NCBI RefSeq assembly: GCF_001632805.1
Contig: NZ_CP007220.1
Coordinates: forward strand, 124,001 to 188,000
DNA from: Mycobacteroides chelonae CCUG 47445
Lineage (GTDB): Bacteria > Actinomycetota > Actinomycetes > Mycobacteriales > Mycobacteriaceae
Reading direction: 5' to 3'
Length of the DNA stretch: 64,000 nt
Shown here: positions 7,889 through 16,304 of the stretch, in pieces
How the letters are laid out: each line of letters opens with the position of its first letter
Numbering within the stretch: position 1 is the first letter of the stretch
Made by a program: the position numbers and the translations under genes
The notes under the pieces: model-generated
The model's database searches: none
Told to the model about the DNA's origin: nothing
What the model saw: only the letters and a program-made list of their open reading frames with translations

Positions 7889-9001
7889 ATGGGCAGCCTG
7901 CGAGACGACCCGAGATATGCGGGAACGGTTGAGGAGCGTCGCAGGCGTGACCGGCGGTACGACTTCCTGCTGAAGCTGCACGGTAAGAACGGCAAGAAGG
8001 CGCTGCAGATCGCGGAGGCTCCTCGTCAGGACGACGGCTACTTCGGACTCGACTCGCTCAGTTTCAAGGTCTACGAAAACGTCATGATCGCCGGGATGGG
8101 GGCACTGTCCGGGCTGTTCATTTCCACAAGCGATCCTGATGGTGCCTACGGTGTCGGGCAGCACACCACCTACTACTACGACGTCGTGGGCCGGATCCGG
8201 CGGAGCCTGCTGTTCTTCGCCGGTGCCGTCGCAGGAGACACCGACATGGCGGTGAAGGTCGGCCGGGATCTGTTCCGCAAGCATTCGCATGTCAACGGCG
8301 AGGTGCCGTCGACGGGTGAGCTGTACCGTGCGAACCACGTTGAGACGCTGAAGTTCACGTATGTGGTGGGCTGGCCGCACCTGTGGCGTGCCTACAAGCA
8401 GTTCGGCGATCCGAACGCGACGTACGAGGACGAGTGCCAGTTCTACAAGGAGCAGGTAAAGGTCTGCGAGTTGATGGGCATGCCGGCGGGCGAGCTGCCC
8501 GATACCCCGGAGGCCGTGGAGGCCTGGGTTCAGAACGCGGAGAAGAACCTGATGGCGATCACCCGGCCGGCGCAGGAACTCTATGATTTCCTGCTCCATA
8601 ATCCTTGGACGCCGTTGTACCCCAACGCGATCATGGGCGTAGGGGTCAAGCTGGCGATCTGGGCCGCGATTCCGTTGCTCACCCCGTATGTGCGGGAGAT
8701 CTGTGATCTGGAAACGATGCGGGTACGGCCTGCCATCGGCACGTTCGCGATCAAGGGGGCGGTGCGTGCGCTGCGTAATCCGATTGTCGAAAAGCTGATT
8801 CTGCCCTGGTTCGGATACGAGATGTGGGGTTATATGCACAACGCGATCCGGCATGCACCGGACACCGGGCCGGTGCCTTTCGATCATGAAGTGGGCCTGA
8901 AACTGCAGCAGGGCAAGGGTGGAACGCTTGAGGCCAGTGCCTGCCCAATGCACGCACTGGCCATGGCGACGCAACCACAGCCGGCGGAGGCGACGGTATG
9001 A
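7889..9001 (+). CDS. MpaB/DUF2236-family oxygenase
   Basis: About 370 residues of the DUF2236 family (latex-clearing protein / MpaB type), whose characterised members are haem-dependent oxygenases. Family features are the YGVGQH and RRSLLFFAGAVAGD segments, GRDLFRKHSHVNG, and ELYRANHVETLKFTYVVGW with a likely haem-ligand His. The ATG at 7889 is preferred over one at 7871 because AAGGGAG sits seven bases before it. It overlaps the following peroxiredoxin-like gene by four bases, so the two are translationally coupled. Hydrophobic helices near residues 250-300 suggest peripheral membrane contact. The substrate is unknown; a hydrophobic molecule is a reasonable inference. Confidence 0.85.
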   Translation: MGSLRDDPRYAGTVEERRRRDRRYDFLLKLHGKNGKKALQIAEAPRQDDGYFGLDSLSFKVYENVMIAGMGALSGLFISTSDPDGAYGVGQHTTYYYDVVGRIRRSLLFFAGAVAGDTDMAVKVGRDLFRKHSHVNGEVPSTGELYRANHVETLKFTYVVGWPHLWRAYKQFGDPNATYEDECQFYKEQVKVCELMGMPAGELPDTPEAVEAWVQNAEKNLMAITRPAQELYDFLLHNPWTPLYPNAIMGVGVKLAIWAAIPLLTPYVREICDLETMRVRPAIGTFAIKGAVRALRNPIVEKLILPWFGYEMWGYMHNAIRHAPDTGPVPFDHEVGLKLQQGKGGTLEASACPMHALAMATQPQPAEATV

Positions 9002-9561
9002 CGCGCATCGACATCATGGCCAATGAGCGGCTTCTCGATGATCGCCATCATCTGCATGAGTTCCAGGAGCTGTGGGCCGACGGTCCGGTGGCGTTCGTCT
9101 TCCTGCGTCAATTTGGCAGCGCCTTCGCGCTTCGGCAGGCCCAATCGCTCAACCACTACCACGATGAGATCGTCGCTGCGGGAGCGAAAGTCGTCTTCAT
9201 CGGATTGGGCACGTCCATTCAGGGCTTCACCTTCCGTAAGCGCAGCCAGACGCGGTCCCTGGTGCTGACGACTCATGACCGGACCTTGTACCGGACGATG
9301 GGACTCTGGCGGTACCGACGAGGAACGATCGGGCTCTCGAACCTCGCATCGTGGCTCGAGCTCATGCGTGAGGGTGTGTATCCGTATCAACGAACCGGCG
9401 ACCTCTACCAGCTGGGTGGTGTCTTCGTCGCAACGGCCGGCGGTCGCGAAGTCACCTGGGATTTCCGGGCGCGTAAGGCCTCGGATATCGCCCCCGCCGC
9501 AGAGATCGCCAGGGCACTGGTCCAGGCGTCGATGCGAAGCCCTGTTGGCGTAATGACGTAG
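8998..9561 (+). CDS. Peroxiredoxin-like (AhpC/TSA_2) protein lacking the catalytic cysteines
   Basis: A 187-residue thioredoxin-fold protein of the PRXL2/AhpC-TSA_2 type. The segment VAFVFLRQFGSAFALRQAQ aligns with the family active site FLRxxGCxFCRxQ, but both Cys positions are Ser and Ala. The rest of the fold is intact (KVVFIGLGTSIQGF, YPYQRTGDLYQLGGVFV). No cysteine occurs anywhere in the protein, so peroxidatic chemistry is unlikely. It is coupled by an ATGA overlap to the MpaB-type oxygenase, suggesting a partner, scaffold or maturation role. The family call is fairly secure; the role is not known. Confidence 0.78.
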   Translation: MTRIDIMANERLLDDRHHLHEFQELWADGPVAFVFLRQFGSAFALRQAQSLNHYHDEIVAAGAKVVFIGLGTSIQGFTFRKRSQTRSLVLTTHDRTLYRTMGLWRYRRGTIGLSNLASWLELMREGVYPYQRTGDLYQLGGVFVATAGGREVTWDFRARKASDIAPAAEIARALVQASMRSPVGVMT

Positions 9562-9695
9562 CGATACGGTTCGCTATGTCCCGGGCAACGACCCTCGAGC
9601 CGGCCGCAGCAGATCGATATAATGCGAGCCGACCGGCTCCGGCTGGGAGACGGACAGCGCCCAAGAGGGCGCGGGGACTAGCGATCGGGGTGTCG

Positions 9696-10316
9696 ATGCC
9701 GAAGGCGCTGACACGCGACGAACTTCAGGCGCAGACACGTGAGTTGGTACTGCAGGCCGCCGAAACGGTGTTCCTGCAGAAGGGCTTTCACGCAACGACG
9801 GTCGCGCAGATCGCGGCCGAGGCGGGACGCACTCAAGGTTCGATCTACAGTAACTTCGAAAGCAAAGACGCACTGTGTCAGCAACTCCTGCGTATTCATT
9901 ACGAAGGATGGCTGACTCAGGTCGCGTTGGCGGTGATGGCTGCGGAAAGCTCGGCAGAAAAACTCGAAATCGTCGAGACAAAATGGCGGGTACTGAGTGG
10001 TGAGACAGACTGGATCGGTCTCACAGCGGAATACCTACTCGCCGTCCGGCACGATCCTGAACAGGCTCAGTTGATCCGTGAGAATGTCGCGGGCCTGCAG
10101 GCAGGTGTCAAAGCGGTGTTCGCGGGTCAGCTAGAAGCCGAGGGCATCGCGGCGCTGGATCATCCAATTCTTGACGATGCGGTGGCGGCAATCGTCGCAA
10201 CGGGGATGGGCCTGGTGGTCAACCACACGCTGGGCCTTGTGGAGCCAGATCAGTCGACCAACCTGTTCATGCAGACCCTCGAGACGTGGCGAGATCGACT
10301 GAGTTCTTCTCACTAA
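9696..10316 (+). CDS. TetR-family regulator
   Basis: About 206 residues with an N-terminal TetR helix-turn-helix (AAETVFLQKGFHATTVAQIA, then GRTQGSIYSNFESKDAL) and a ligand-binding C-terminus. ATG at 9696 is chosen because a consensus -10 hexamer TATAAT lies at 9618-9623 inside the longer frame that begins at 9576, and GGGG lies eight bases before it; the -35 is weak. The 3' end overlaps the convergent monooxygenase gene by 50 bases. Likely targets are the MpaB/peroxiredoxin pair upstream or its own gene; nothing proves either. Confidence 0.85.
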   Translation: MPKALTRDELQAQTRELVLQAAETVFLQKGFHATTVAQIAAEAGRTQGSIYSNFESKDALCQQLLRIHYEGWLTQVALAVMAAESSAEKLEIVETKWRVLSGETDWIGLTAEYLLAVRHDPEQAQLIRENVAGLQAGVKAVFAGQLEAEGIAALDHPILDDAVAAIVATGMGLVVNHTLGLVEPDQSTNLFMQTLETWRDRLSSSH

Positions 10317-11826
10317 CGCTGGTGAACTCGTAGTCGGTGAATGGGAAATACCGGTTCTGCAAGCGCATCTCGGTATTGGTGGAGGGGCGGTACGCGGCGG
10401 CATCACCCTGATAGTTGATGTAGTAGGTGTTCGAGCCCGCACACAGCGGGGTGGGCAGATGACTCTTCGCGGCGCGCGACAGCATCTGTTGCCAGTATTT
10501 GTCGTGGGGCTCCCGGCGAACCTCACACCGTGTGGCGCCACGCCGCCGTGATTCCTTTATGGCCCGAACAGCATGCGCCACAGTTGATTCCAGTAGAACT
10601 AGATATGATCCCGGCGAGTACGCCCACGGGCCGATGAGCATGTAGGCATTGGGCCATCCCGGAATGGTCACCCCTTGGTAGGCCTGATAGCGATTCTCAT
10701 CCCACCAGGTGTTCAGGTCGACGCCGTCGCGTCCCAGGCAGGGGAAGGGTGGTGTCGCGCCCTTTTCCATGACCTTGAATCCGGTAGCACAGACCAGGAC
10801 ATCGATCTTGTGCTCGACGCCATCAGCGGTGACGACGGAGTCTTCCGTGATGCGCTCGATGGGTTCGGTCACCAGATCGACATTGGGCTTGGTGAACGTC
10901 GAAAACCACTCGTTGTGCATCGACGGCCGTTTGCAGCCGAAGGCATAGTTCGGGGTCAGCTTCTTGCGTAGTTCGGGTTCTCCGGGGAGCTGTGTCCACA
11001 TCCATCCCCGCAGCGCCAGACCAACGCTCTGCAGCACCGCCTTGTACAGGCGTTCGCCCAACAGTTGTCCGCCCAGCAGCGCACCGCCGAGCCCTAGTTC
11101 GACGAGCACCATGCCTGCGCCGCGCAGGGGCGCGCGCAGCAGGCGATTGCCGAAGATGAATCGGGTGAGGGGGCCGGTCTTGAAGTCGAGCTTGGGTGCG
11201 ACCCAGATCGCGGTGCGCTGGAACACCGTCAGGTGACTGACCTGATCAGCGATCGCTGGTACCAATTGCAGTGCGGTGGCGCCGGTTCCGATCACGGCCA
11301 CCCGCTTGCCGGTGAGGTCGTAGTCGTGGTCCCACGCCGTGGTGTGCTGGAGCTTGCCGGCGAAGGTGTCGATACCCGGGATGTTCGGCAGGTTCGGCAC
11401 TTCGAGCCCCCCGATCCCGACGATCACGTGACGTGCCGTGATTTCGCCTCGATCGGTCTTTACATGCCAGATGTCGGTGGCCTCGTCGAAGCGGCTGCCG
11501 AGCACCATGGTGCTCAGCCGCAGCTTGTCGCGCAGGCCATGTTGATCGACTACGTCCTCGGCATACTGCTGCAGTTCTTCGCCCGGCGCGAACAGCCGGC
11601 TCCAGTTCCCGGTTTGGGCAAACGAGTAGCTGTAGATGAAGGATGGAATGTCCACCGCCACACCGGGGTACTTGTTGATAAACCAGGTTCCGCCCACGGA
11701 CGGATGCTTGTCGACGATGACGAAGTCGTCGATGCCGGCCTTGCGTAGCTTGACGCCTGCGGCGATACCGCCGAATCCGGCGCCTACGACGAGGACCTCG
11801 TGTTGGGGGAGGGTGGGTGTGCTCAC
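10267..11826 (-). CDS. Flavin-containing (Baeyer-Villiger type) monooxygenase 1
   Basis: 519 residues. The FAD Rossmann motif GAGFGG is at residues 15-20, the Baeyer-Villiger fingerprint FAGKLQHTTAWDHD (FxGxxxHxxxW) near 157-170, and the NADPH motif VIGTGATA follows. Such enzymes turn ketones into esters, or oxidise sulfur compounds such as the prodrug ethionamide. It is the last gene of a leftward operon (SDR, SDR, monooxygenase, esterase, monooxygenase) with four-base overlaps throughout. The order ketone monooxygenase plus esterase suggests cleavage of a ketone to acid plus alcohol. The 3' end overlaps the TetR gene on the other strand. Confidence 0.92.
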   Translation of the reverse strand: MSTPTLPQHEVLVVGAGFGGIAAGVKLRKAGIDDFVIVDKHPSVGGTWFINKYPGVAVDIPSFIYSYSFAQTGNWSRLFAPGEELQQYAEDVVDQHGLRDKLRLSTMVLGSRFDEATDIWHVKTDRGEITARHVIVGIGGLEVPNLPNIPGIDTFAGKLQHTTAWDHDYDLTGKRVAVIGTGATALQLVPAIADQVSHLTVFQRTAIWVAPKLDFKTGPLTRFIFGNRLLRAPLRGAGMVLVELGLGGALLGGQLLGERLYKAVLQSVGLALRGWMWTQLPGEPELRKKLTPNYAFGCKRPSMHNEWFSTFTKPNVDLVTEPIERITEDSVVTADGVEHKIDVLVCATGFKVMEKGATPPFPCLGRDGVDLNTWWDENRYQAYQGVTIPGWPNAYMLIGPWAYSPGSYLVLLESTVAHAVRAIKESRRRGATRCEVRREPHDKYWQQMLSRAAKSHLPTPLCAGSNTYYINYQGDAAAYRPSTNTEMRLQNRYFPFTDYEFTSVSEKNSVDLATSRGSA

Positions 11827-12857
11827 GGTGTGCCTGCCTTGTAGATGGTCGGGTTGGTGATCTGGCCGATGAAGTACGCGATGTCCGCAACGGCCGCCCG
11901 AGCATCAGGCAGCAGATCCGCCGCTATCTGAAAATCGTGCACGGCGTGGTCCCAGATTTGGACGGTGCACGGCACGTTGGCCTCGGCGCAGCGGCGGGCC
12001 AATTGCTCGACATCGACCAGCAGTACCTCCAGTGATCCCACTTGAATGAAAACCTTTGGTAAGCCTGTGAAATCGTGATTCACCGATGACCAGGCGGGGT
12101 CCAACACGCCGTCGGGGGCCATGCCCAGTTCGCCTGGAACCGAGAGAATGAGACCGGATAGCATCGCGTCACGGGCCTCGTTCGGATGAGCCTTCTTGGC
12201 TGAACAATCGAGGTCCGCCCAGGGAGAGATGGCGGCGATGCCACCGGGTACAGGTAATCGGAGATCTCGCGCGGCGAGCGCCGCGCTGAAGGCCAGTCCG
12301 CCTCCGGCTGAATCGCCCGCGAACACAATCTTGTCGGCGGTGTATCCCTGGTCGAGTAGATATCGGTAAGCGGTCATGGCATCGGCGACAGATTCGGTGA
12401 TGTGTGCTAATGGGAGCTGGCGATAGTCGACCGCGAGCAGCCGTGTTCCCGCTGTGCGCGCAAGGCGTGCCGTCATGCGTCGGTGACTGTGGAGGCCGCC
12501 CAGAATGAAGGCACCGCCGTGGAAATACAGCACCGCGCCCTCGGCCGGATTCTCGGGATCGGAAAGATCCTTATGCCACAGCCATTCCGCGCGGAAGCGG
12601 GGGAACGTCACAATACGGCGCGCCGTCCCCCTGCTTGGACGCAGTGGGTATGCGGCCATCTCGACGAAGTTGACGGCGCGGAATCCGCGCGTCCTCAACG
12701 CGGGAAATCGTATGGCGAGTTTGGCAAGAAGCTCCAGCGGTGCTCGCAGCAGAACGCGAGCCACCGCGTGGGAAAACTTTTGCAGGGCTGATCCACTCCC
12801 CGTCATCTCCACGCTGACGGTGCCGCCGGGTGCGGCAATCGATACCGAGTCGTTCAT
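11823..12857 (-). CDS. Alpha/beta hydrolase esterase (hormone-sensitive-lipase type)
   Basis: 344 residues. The HSL-family oxyanion motif HGGAFILGG precedes the nucleophile elbow FAGDSAGGGLAF; the acid is in the segment near VLLVDVEQLA and the catalytic His in WDHAVHDF. This family hydrolyses short to medium acyl esters. It sits between the two Baeyer-Villiger monooxygenases with four-base overlaps on both sides, so it would cleave the ester that they form. The arrangement resembles the mymA (Rv3083-Rv3089) type cluster, which also pairs a monooxygenase, a lipase and SDRs. Confidence 0.9.
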   Translation of the reverse strand: MNDSVSIAAPGGTVSVEMTGSGSALQKFSHAVARVLLRAPLELLAKLAIRFPALRTRGFRAVNFVEMAAYPLRPSRGTARRIVTFPRFRAEWLWHKDLSDPENPAEGAVLYFHGGAFILGGLHSHRRMTARLARTAGTRLLAVDYRQLPLAHITESVADAMTAYRYLLDQGYTADKIVFAGDSAGGGLAFSAALAARDLRLPVPGGIAAISPWADLDCSAKKAHPNEARDAMLSGLILSVPGELGMAPDGVLDPAWSSVNHDFTGLPKVFIQVGSLEVLLVDVEQLARRCAEANVPCTVQIWDHAVHDFQIAADLLPDARAAVADIAYFIGQITNPTIYKAGTP

Positions 12858-14389
12858 GCGAGTGCCTCCGCGGGCTGCTTCTCGTAGACGTAGTCGTCGA
12901 GGGGGAACTTGCGTGTGCTGCGGCGGGCCTCGAAGAAGCCCGCGGGCCGCAGGTATGTGCTGTCGCCCTGTGAGTTCCGGTAGTAGGTCGGAATATGTCC
13001 GTTCAGCTCCGCAAGGTAGTACCGGATGGCCTCGGACCGTTGTCGCACGGTCCGGTGGTAGGTGTCGGCGATCTCCTTGCGTACCTCACAGCGAATCGCA
13101 CCGCGCCGGTTGGTCTCGGTGATGGCACGTACGGCGTGATCCGATGTCATTTCCATGAAGGCATGCCAACCCGAGCCCGTCCACGAATACGGCCCGCATA
13201 ACGTCCATCGATTTGGCAGTCCGTGCACCGCAACACTTTCGTAGGCCTGCAATCCTTGCTCGGCATAGTATTTCGCCAAGTCGAAGCCGTTGCTGCCCAC
13301 GATGGCTCCGGGAAGATAGGTCTCCGGATCGGAGAAAACTTCGTATCCCGTGGCGAGCACCAGTACATCGAATTGGTGTTCGGCGCCATCGCGTGTCCGG
13401 ACGCCTGCCGCGGTAATCCTCTCGATCGGCTCGGTGATCAGCGAGACGTTGTCACGGTTGTACGCCTGCAGATAGCCGTTGGATATGGTCGGGCGCTTGG
13501 CAAGCGGGCCGAAGTCGGGAGCCAGTTTCTCGGCCGTAGACGGATCCTTTACCACCCAACGGATGTAACGCCGGTATGCGGCAATGCATGCCGCATCGAA
13601 TCTGTCCATCGCGGGCCGCGACCATCGGAACGGCGCTCTGCTCAGGGTGCGCAGTAGCAGGTCGGCCAGTACCAGGACGGCGCCATTGAGTGCGGGCTGC
13701 ACGCCGGGCGCCGCGTATAGGGGGCGCAGGATGGGGCCGATTTCAAGGTCCGGCTTGGGCAGCGACCACACGGGTGTGCGTTGAAAGACGCCGAGATGCG
13801 ATACCTGTGGCGCGATCGTCGGAATGATCTGCACCGCACTGGCTCCGGTGCCGATGATGCCGACACGTTTTCCCGCCATGTCGTACGCGTGGTCCCAGTC
13901 TGTAGGCCGTTGGACCTTGCCGCCGAACGAGTCCGCTCCGGCGATGCCGACATCGGCCTTGGGGCGGACGAAGGCGCCTACGGCGCTGATCGCGAAGCGC
14001 GCGGTAATGACCGAACCGTCGCTGGTGAGCAGGTTCCAATATCCGGCGTCGTCCCACTCTTCCCGTTCGACGTTGGTGTTGAAGCGGACGCGTTCGTGGA
14101 CACCGAAGCGTTTGGCCACGTCGACGTGATACTGCTTGACCTCGTCTCCTTTGGGAAAAAGCCTGCTCCACTGAGAGTTTCGCGCGAAGGAGTACTGGTA
14201 GGCGAAGGACGGAACGTCCACTCCCAGGCCTGGATAGTGGTTCTCATGCCAGCTACCGCCTACGTCATCGGCCCGTTCCAGCAGCACGATGTTGCCGATA
14301 CCGGCCTGCAGTAGTTTGACTCCGGCTGCGATGCCGCCGGGTCCGGCACCGATGATCGCGACATCGAATTCCGGTGATGGAGCGCTCAT
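12854..14389 (-). CDS. Flavin-containing monooxygenase 2 with altered fingerprint
   Basis: 511 residues, homologous to monooxygenase 1 in the same operon. FAD motif GAGPGG and NADPH motif GTGASAVQ are intact. The Baeyer-Villiger fingerprint region reads FGGKVQRPTDWDHA, so the usual His of FxGxxxHxxxW is Arg. That His contributes to catalysis in characterised enzymes, so the reaction may differ or be restricted to heteroatom oxidation. Start at 14389 follows the ATGA overlap with the upstream SDR stop; the same frame stays open further upstream through the SDR gene but is not coding there. Confidence 0.9.
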   Translation of the reverse strand: MSAPSPEFDVAIIGAGPGGIAAGVKLLQAGIGNIVLLERADDVGGSWHENHYPGLGVDVPSFAYQYSFARNSQWSRLFPKGDEVKQYHVDVAKRFGVHERVRFNTNVEREEWDDAGYWNLLTSDGSVITARFAISAVGAFVRPKADVGIAGADSFGGKVQRPTDWDHAYDMAGKRVGIIGTGASAVQIIPTIAPQVSHLGVFQRTPVWSLPKPDLEIGPILRPLYAAPGVQPALNGAVLVLADLLLRTLSRAPFRWSRPAMDRFDAACIAAYRRYIRWVVKDPSTAEKLAPDFGPLAKRPTISNGYLQAYNRDNVSLITEPIERITAAGVRTRDGAEHQFDVLVLATGYEVFSDPETYLPGAIVGSNGFDLAKYYAEQGLQAYESVAVHGLPNRWTLCGPYSWTGSGWHAFMEMTSDHAVRAITETNRRGAIRCEVRKEIADTYHRTVRQRSEAIRYYLAELNGHIPTYYRNSQGDSTYLRPAGFFEARRSTRKFPLDDYVYEKQPAEALA

Positions 14390-15246
14390 TGTCCGACTCG
14401 ATTCAGGAGTGGCTGCAGCCGAGACATCAGGTTGTCGGCCAGTTCGAATGAGCCGATACCGGTGACGACCCGGCTGAGACTCGGCGACAGGCGGTAGAGC
14501 CCATAGATGAACCACGATTCGGGGTTCACGGGAACGACGGCCCAGTTGTGCCGTACCGATCGCTCGATGACGCGCGCTACCTTGTCCGGGCCCGCGTAGC
14601 TGATCGACTGGATCTTGCCGGCGCTGGCGTACCACTGCTGTTGATCGACCTCGCTGATGCCTGCGCGATGACCATTGGCGATCAGATTCGTGTTGATGAC
14701 ACCCGGGCATATCGCGGTGACGCCGATGTGGTGGCGGCGTAGTTCGACGCGTAGCGCCTGTGATGCCATCAGCACGGCTGCCTTGGCGGTTCCGTATGCG
14801 GCAATCATCTTGTGCGGCAGGAAGGCCGCACCCGAGGAGATGTTGACGATATGACCGCGTACCCCGGTATCGATCATCTGTTGGGCGAATACGCGTGAGC
14901 CGTAGATGACGCTCATCAAGTCGATGTCTATCGTGCGTTGCCACTCCTGTGCGGTCATCTCGACAAAGCCGCCCCAGTCCATGATTCCGGCGTTGTTGAC
15001 GAGTAGGTGCGGCGCGCCGAATTCGGTGTCGACCCACTTACCGAAGGCCTCCCACTGTTCCTCGTCCGCGACATCCAATTGGTACGCGATCGCGGTGCCG
15101 CCGGCGGTGACGATCTCGCCGGCGGCCGATTCAGCGGCATCGATGTCGATATCAGCCAGGATTACCCGATCTCCCTGAGAAGCGAAGAGGCGGGCGGTTT
15201 CTCGCCCAATACCAGATCCGGCCCCGGTCACGATTGCGGTCTTCAT
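14386..15246 (-). CDS. Short-chain dehydrogenase/reductase (operon gene 2)
   Basis: 286 residues with classical SDR motifs: TGAGSGIG cofactor loop, LLVNNAGIMD, catalytic Ser in NISSGAAF and YGTAK (YxxxK). A C-terminal extension of about 60 residues with FIYGLYRLSPSLSRVV may contact membranes or lipids and recurs in the neighbouring SDR (YLYRLSPGLSRGL). It likely interconverts an alcohol and the ketone used by the adjacent monooxygenases. The start ATG at 15246 overlaps the previous gene's stop; the frame upstream of it is open but not coding. Confidence 0.92.
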   Translation of the reverse strand: MKTAIVTGAGSGIGRETARLFASQGDRVILADIDIDAAESAAGEIVTAGGTAIAYQLDVADEEQWEAFGKWVDTEFGAPHLLVNNAGIMDWGGFVEMTAQEWQRTIDIDLMSVIYGSRVFAQQMIDTGVRGHIVNISSGAAFLPHKMIAAYGTAKAAVLMASQALRVELRRHHIGVTAICPGVINTNLIANGHRAGISEVDQQQWYASAGKIQSISYAGPDKVARVIERSVRHNWAVVPVNPESWFIYGLYRLSPSLSRVVTGIGSFELADNLMSRLQPLLNRVGQ

Positions 15247-16115
15247 CGATCTGCTCCGATCCCCAAGGTGTTCAGTGTGCGCGCGCCCAGGTCCACGACA
15301 CGTTCGGCCAGCGACATCCGTCCCAGGCCCATGAGCCCACGGGACAAGCCCGGGGAGAGTCTGTACAAGTACCAGCCGAACCAGGCTTCCAGTCCGACCG
15401 GCACGGTGGACAGATTCCACCGCATGCCACGCTCGATCGCAGCAGCCACATGATCAGGGGAGCGTCCGAGGAAGTGCTGCCCCCGGCTGAGTTTGTTCGT
15501 CCACGTTGTGCCCGTCGGGTTGTCGACACCGCTGCGAGTGCCGTTCGCAGACAGATTTGTGTCGATCAAGCCGGGACAGATCGCGCTGACACCGATGCCA
15601 TGGCGACCGAACTCGGCGCGTAGTGCCTGTGTGCCAAACCAAGCCCCTTGCTTCGCAACGACATACGACGGTGCCAAGGACGTAGGCATGAACGCCCCAA
15701 CCGAGCAGATGTTGGCGATGTGTCCTCTTGCGCCGGCATCCACCATGCGCTGCACAAACAGTCGCGATCCGACCAGCGGGCTCATCATGTTGATCGAGAT
15801 CATCCGCCGCCAGTCCGCGCCGGTCTGCTCCAGGAAACCACCGGCGATGAGGATTCCCGCGTTGTTCACGAGCAGGTCCGGCAGGCCGTAGTGCTCGCAT
15901 ACCCAATCGGTGAACTGCTCCCAATCCGCCAGATCGGCGACATCCAGTCGGCGGAAGACGGCATTCCCGCCATCGCGCACGATGCGGTCGACCGTCTCGG
16001 CGCCGGTCGTCTCGTTGATATCGGATACCACGACGGTCCAACCTTTACGACCGAAACGCTCGGCGGTCGCGCGTCCGATGCCGCTGCCCGCCCCGGTCAC
16101 GACGGTTACGGGCAT
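15243..16115 (-). CDS. Short-chain dehydrogenase/reductase (operon gene 1)
   Basis: 290 residues, first gene of the leftward operon. It has TGAGSGIG, LLVNNAGI and SYVVAK (YxxxK), and shares the C-terminal LSPGLSRG extension with the next SDR, so the two are paralogues. The active-site Ser position reads NICSVGAF, still with a Ser. ATG at 16115 is chosen from the fold boundary and a GGGGGTG stretch upstream. The promoter region behind it contains the perfect inverted repeat at 16187-16219 and the TetR gene at 16305-16943, implying ligand-controlled repression. Confidence 0.9.
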   Translation of the reverse strand: MPVTVVTGAGSGIGRATAERFGRKGWTVVVSDINETTGAETVDRIVRDGGNAVFRRLDVADLADWEQFTDWVCEHYGLPDLLVNNAGILIAGGFLEQTGADWRRMISINMMSPLVGSRLFVQRMVDAGARGHIANICSVGAFMPTSLAPSYVVAKQGAWFGTQALRAEFGRHGIGVSAICPGLIDTNLSANGTRSGVDNPTGTTWTNKLSRGQHFLGRSPDHVAAAIERGMRWNLSTVPVGLEAWFGWYLYRLSPGLSRGLMGLGRMSLAERVVDLGARTLNTLGIGADR

Positions 16116-16186
16116 GGCTGGCACCCCCAGGACTGTGTGAACCAGAACGGGACTTTCGGCATGTTTGGACCTCTCCTCGTCGAACA

Positions 16187-16219
16187 CTTCATTCAGATAA
16201 TAGAATTATCTGAATGAAG
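16187..16219. promoter_or_regulatory. Perfect 33-bp inverted repeat, probable TetR operator
   Basis: The arms CTTCATTCAGATAA and TTATCTGAATGAAG are exact reverse complements around a five-base TAGAA centre. It lies 72-104 bases upstream of the first SDR start and about 85 bases downstream of the TetR stop. Position, length and perfect symmetry fit an operator for a dimeric, or pair of dimeric, TetR proteins. No T-run follows, so a terminator is unlikely. Confidence 0.8.
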
Positions 16220-16270
16220 CCGCAATGCCTTCCGGCCGAGAGAGCGGTAAGGATTCCATGACAGCGGATT

Positions 16271-16292
16271 GCTCGCGTATCAGTTCGCGAGC
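16271..16292 (-). terminator. Weak hairpin after the TetR gene
   Basis: GCTCGCG and CGCGAGC form a seven-base stem around eight bases, starting 13 bases past the TetR stop in the leftward direction. There is no clear T-tract, so it may only slow transcription into the SDR operon. Confidence 0.3.
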
Positions 16293-16304
16293 TGGCTCAG
16301 TGAA

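Noticed and set aside
7730..8974. Long leftward frame opposite the MpaB gene
   Set aside because: A high-GC shadow frame: the opposite strand has the family motifs, a ribosome-binding site and a coupled neighbour.
14390..15037. Upstream extension of monooxygenase 2
   Set aside because: It lies wholly over the SDR gene in another frame and adds residues unlike any flavoprotein.
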